Shown here: positions 6,230 through 7,078 of the stretch, piece after piece
How the letters are laid out: every line of letters starts with the position of its first letter
How positions within the stretch are numbered: the first letter of the stretch is position 1
Assembly (NCBI GenBank): GCA_051747405.1
Contig: JBNJGC010000136.1
Location: forward strand, 1-7,078
DNA length: 7,078 bases
Direction: 5' to 3'
Source of the DNA: JAPHTQ01 sp051747405
GTDB lineage: Bacteria > Pseudomonadota > Gammaproteobacteria > Thiohalomonadales > Thiohalomonadaceae
Translations under genes and position numbers: made by a program
The notes under the pieces: model-generated
Database searches by the model: none
Told to the model about the DNA's origin: nothing
What the model saw: only the letters and a program-made list of their open reading frames with translations

Positions 6230-6234
6230 GGGAG
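6230..6234 (+). promoter_or_regulatory. rpsT ribosome binding site
   Basis: GGGAG, 7 bases before TTG at 6242. It decides for the TTG start over the in-frame ATG at 6197, which would add 15 residues that do not belong to S20 and lies in the promoter region. Confidence 0.8.
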
Positions 6235-6241
6235 TAATACC

Positions 6242-6505
6242 TTGGCAAACTCAGCACAAGCCAGAAAACGTGCCCGTCAGGCAGATAAGCGTCGCGATCA
6301 CAACATCGCTATCCGTTCCGCCATGCGCAGCGCCATGAAGCGAGTCATCAAGGCTGTTGCTAACGGTGACAAAGAGGCTGCCCAGGCTGCCTATAACCAG
6401 GCGGTACCGGTGATCGACAAGACCACCGGCAAAGGCCTGATGGCCAAAAACGCTGCAGCGCGCTTTAAAAGCCGTCTGAACGCACGCGTCCGCGACATGG
6501 CCTAA
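6242..6505 (+). CDS. rpsT: 30S ribosomal protein S20
   Basis: Binds 16S rRNA in the lower body of the small ribosomal subunit and helps its assembly. Starting at TTG, the protein is 87 residues, the same length as E. coli S20, and reads (M)ANSAQARKRARQADKRRDHN at its start. The strongly basic N-terminal helix, RSAMRSAMKRVIKA, GDKEAAQAAYNQAVPVIDK and the KGLMAKNAAARFKSRL tail are characteristic. The UUG start is shared with E. coli rpsT, where it is linked to S20 autoregulation; whether that applies here is inferred. It is transcribed alone, divergently from murJ, from a strong promoter to an intrinsic terminator 24 bases beyond the stop. Confidence 0.98.
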   Translation: MANSAQARKRARQADKRRDHNIAIRSAMRSAMKRVIKAVANGDKEAAQAAYNQAVPVIDKTTGKGLMAKNAAARFKSRLNARVRDMA

Positions 6506-6528
6506 ACCGGTCACACAAGCGGAACACG

Positions 6529-6560
6529 AAAAAGGCCGGTCGGTTGACCGGCCTTTTTTA
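6529..6560 (+). terminator. Intrinsic terminator of rpsT
   Basis: Stem GGCCGGTC (6534-6541), loop GGTT, stem GACCGGCC (6546-6553), then TTTTTT (6554-6559). AAAAA precedes the stem, so it could also stop leftward transcription. Confidence 0.95.
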
Positions 6561-6561
6561 T

Positions 6562-6592
6562 TGCCTGCCTGTAACTACTCTCCCCTGACGTA
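6562..6592 (+). repeat. Solo copy of the element end GTAACTACTC
   Basis: TGCCTGCCTGTAACTACTC at 6562-6580 nearly repeats the sequence at 6638-6655 (TGCCTGACGTAACTACTC). CCTGACGTA at 6584-6592 recurs at 6640-6648. It may be the remains of an older insertion at the same hotspot. A small hairpin (GTGGC/GCCAC, 6614-6627) lies between the two copies. Confidence 0.5.
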
Positions 6593-6669
6593 GCGTTCTG
6601 CTGCACGCTCGTTGTGGCGGCGGCCACGGGCTGTATATGCCTGACGTAACTACTCACCCATGAAATCTA

Positions 6670-6696
6670 ACCGCAAAGGCGCGAAGGCGCAAAGGG
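6670..6696 (+). repeat. Left inner inverted repeat of the MITE-like element
   Basis: ACCGCAAAGGCGC followed by GAAGGCGCAAAGGG. It matches the inverted 6831-6855 arm at 22 of 25 positions and is close to the arm at 2919-2948. Confidence 0.8.
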
Positions 6697-6830
6697 TTAA
6701 ACCATCTTGAACGTGATTTTTCGTACTCTCGTCAAGGCCTGACCTCCGAAATGGACGGGGCCTTCATCTGTTTTAAGCTTTACATACTTATGGCTCTACG
6801 CTGCCGTTTTTGGCAACAGCGACTTCATAA

Positions 6831-6855
6831 CTTTGCGCCTCTGCGCCTCTGCGGT
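6831..6855 (-). repeat. Right inner inverted repeat of the MITE-like element
   Basis: The minus strand reads ACCGCAGAGGCGCAGAGG then CGCAAAG. The GAG/GCG periodicity is typical of the repeats I know to accompany GxxExxY genes in other genomes (recalled, not searched). Confidence 0.8.
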
Positions 6856-6913
6856 GAAAAAAATTTTGTCAGAAGGGGGCGAGTAGTTACTGCCTGACGA
6901 GCACTATCCATAG

Positions 6914-6939
6914 GATGCGCTGAGCTTGCGAAGCGCATC
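6914..6939. repeat. REP-like hairpin
   Basis: GATGCGCT (6914-6921) and AGCGCATC (6932-6939) form an 8-bp stem with a 10-base loop. No T-run follows on either strand, so it is not a terminator. It fits a dispersed palindromic repeat. Confidence 0.55.
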
Positions 6940-6962
6940 ATGCAGGGGCCTTGAGATTATTG

Positions 6963-6989
6963 CCACAGAGATCACAGAGAGCACGGAGA
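6963..6989 (+). repeat. CACAGAG-type repeat, single arm
   Basis: CCACAGAGATCACAGAGAGC followed by ACGGAGA has the same near-8-base periodicity as the ACCGCAAAGG arms but a different base composition. No inverted partner is seen within the window; it may be a solo arm or may have its partner beyond the right edge. Confidence 0.45.
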
Positions 6990-6990
6990 C

Positions 6991-7078
6991 CGTCATGCCG
7001 GACCTGCTCCGGCATCCATGCCAGGGTTGTCTTCGTCGTGTGTTTCGGGATGGATTCCGGGTCAAGCCCGGAATGACG
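6991..7078. repeat. Two-hairpin palindromic repeat element at the window edge
   Basis: The ends are CGTCAT (6991-6996) and ATGACG (7073-7078). Hairpin one: ATGCCGGA (6995-7002), loop CCTGC, TCCGGCAT (7008-7015). Hairpin two: ATTCCGGG (7054-7061), loop TCAAG, CCCGGAAT (7067-7074). ATCCA (7014-7018) and TGGAT (7051-7055) make the halves head to head. The second half is the widely dispersed proteobacterial repeat with the core ATTCCGGGTCAAGCCCGGAAT-type palindrome. Confidence 0.7.

Larger units (their letters stand above)
6638..6899. mobile_element. MITE-like element with terminal inverted repeats and direct flanking repeats
   Basis: Terminal inverted repeats of 14 bases, GTAACTACTCACCC (6646-6659) and its inverse at 6877-6890, match at 13 of 14 positions. 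The element (6646-6890, about 245 bp) is flanked by the direct repeat TGCCTGACG (6638-6646 and 6891-6899), a likely 8- or 9-bp target duplication. Just inside lies a second inverted repeat (6670-6694 and 6831-6855) of the type that flanks the GxxExxY gene. The central ~135 bases encode nothing recognisable. Size and structure fit a non-autonomous miniature element; no transposase is present in the window. Confidence 0.65.
6561..7078. other. Gene-free repeat cluster downstream of rpsT
   Basis: I find no supportable coding region here: open frames are short and without recognisable motifs. The stretch is made of repeat units described separately: a solo element end, a MITE-like element with direct repeats at its edges, a REP-like hairpin, a CACAGAG-type repeat and a double-hairpin element. 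Confidence 0.8.

Noticed and set aside
6197..6241. ATG at 6197 as a longer start for rpsT
   Set aside because: It overlaps the -10 region, adds 15 non-S20 residues and has no ribosome binding site; TTG at 6242 gives the usual 87 residues with GGGAG upstream.
6738..6764. CCTGACCTC and ATGGACGG in the MITE centre as a copy of the ileS insert
   Set aside because: Two 8-9 base matches only, in an order and orientation that do not align with the ileS unit; most likely chance.
6697..6789. Possible decayed GxxExxY gene inside the MITE-like element
   Set aside because: A minus-strand stop codon touches the inner repeat exactly as in the real GxxExxY gene, but the upstream residues (ending RKITFKMV) show none of the family motifs, and the frame is closed after about 30 codons.

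Overview
This window looks like a gammaproteobacterial chromosome with fairly high GC. It carries a conserved housekeeping block interrupted by several small repeat-type elements. From the protein sequences (IleS, RibF, MurJ and S20 all align well with the E. coli proteins as I remember them) and the gene order, I would place it in Gammaproteobacteria. I cannot name the genus from sequence alone.

Layout: a leftward gene block covers positions 1 to 5949. In transcription order it is murJ (lipid II flippase), ribF (FMN/FAD synthesis), a small GxxExxY-family gene, and ileS (isoleucyl-tRNA synthetase), which runs off the left edge about a dozen codons before its expected end. murJ-ribF-ileS is a common gammaproteobacterial order; the GxxExxY gene is an intruder at the ribF/ileS junction. 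The divergent rightward gene is rpsT (ribosomal protein S20), with a TTG start, a clear promoter and a strong intrinsic terminator. The murJ/rpsT intergenic region holds a terminator-like hairpin in the murJ leader and a decayed palindromic repeat beside the rpsT promoter. The last ~570 bases hold no gene I can support and are a cluster of repeats: a ~245-bp MITE-like element with terminal inverted repeats and flanking direct repeats, REP-like hairpins, and a two-hairpin element ending at the window edge.

The most unusual content is mobile DNA inside or touching essential genes. (1) ileS contains two in-frame tandem copies of a 51-bp unit built around a hairpin. They add 34 residues to the synthetase core between the editing domain and KMSKS, resembling in principle the protein-inserting palindromic elements of Rickettsia. 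(2) The GxxExxY gene is bracketed by a nearly perfect inverted repeat; one arm now encodes the last residues of RibF, and the outer flank of the other supplies the apparent ileS ribosome binding site. (3) The MITE-like element downstream of rpsT has the same kind of inner inverted repeat and a similar outer end, which suggests one element family with and without a gene cargo.

Functionally, the block combines envelope synthesis (murJ), flavin cofactors (ribF) and translation (ileS, rpsT). No complete new multi-gene system is visible. The repeat/cargo relationship and the palindromic insertion in ileS are the parts worth pursuing.
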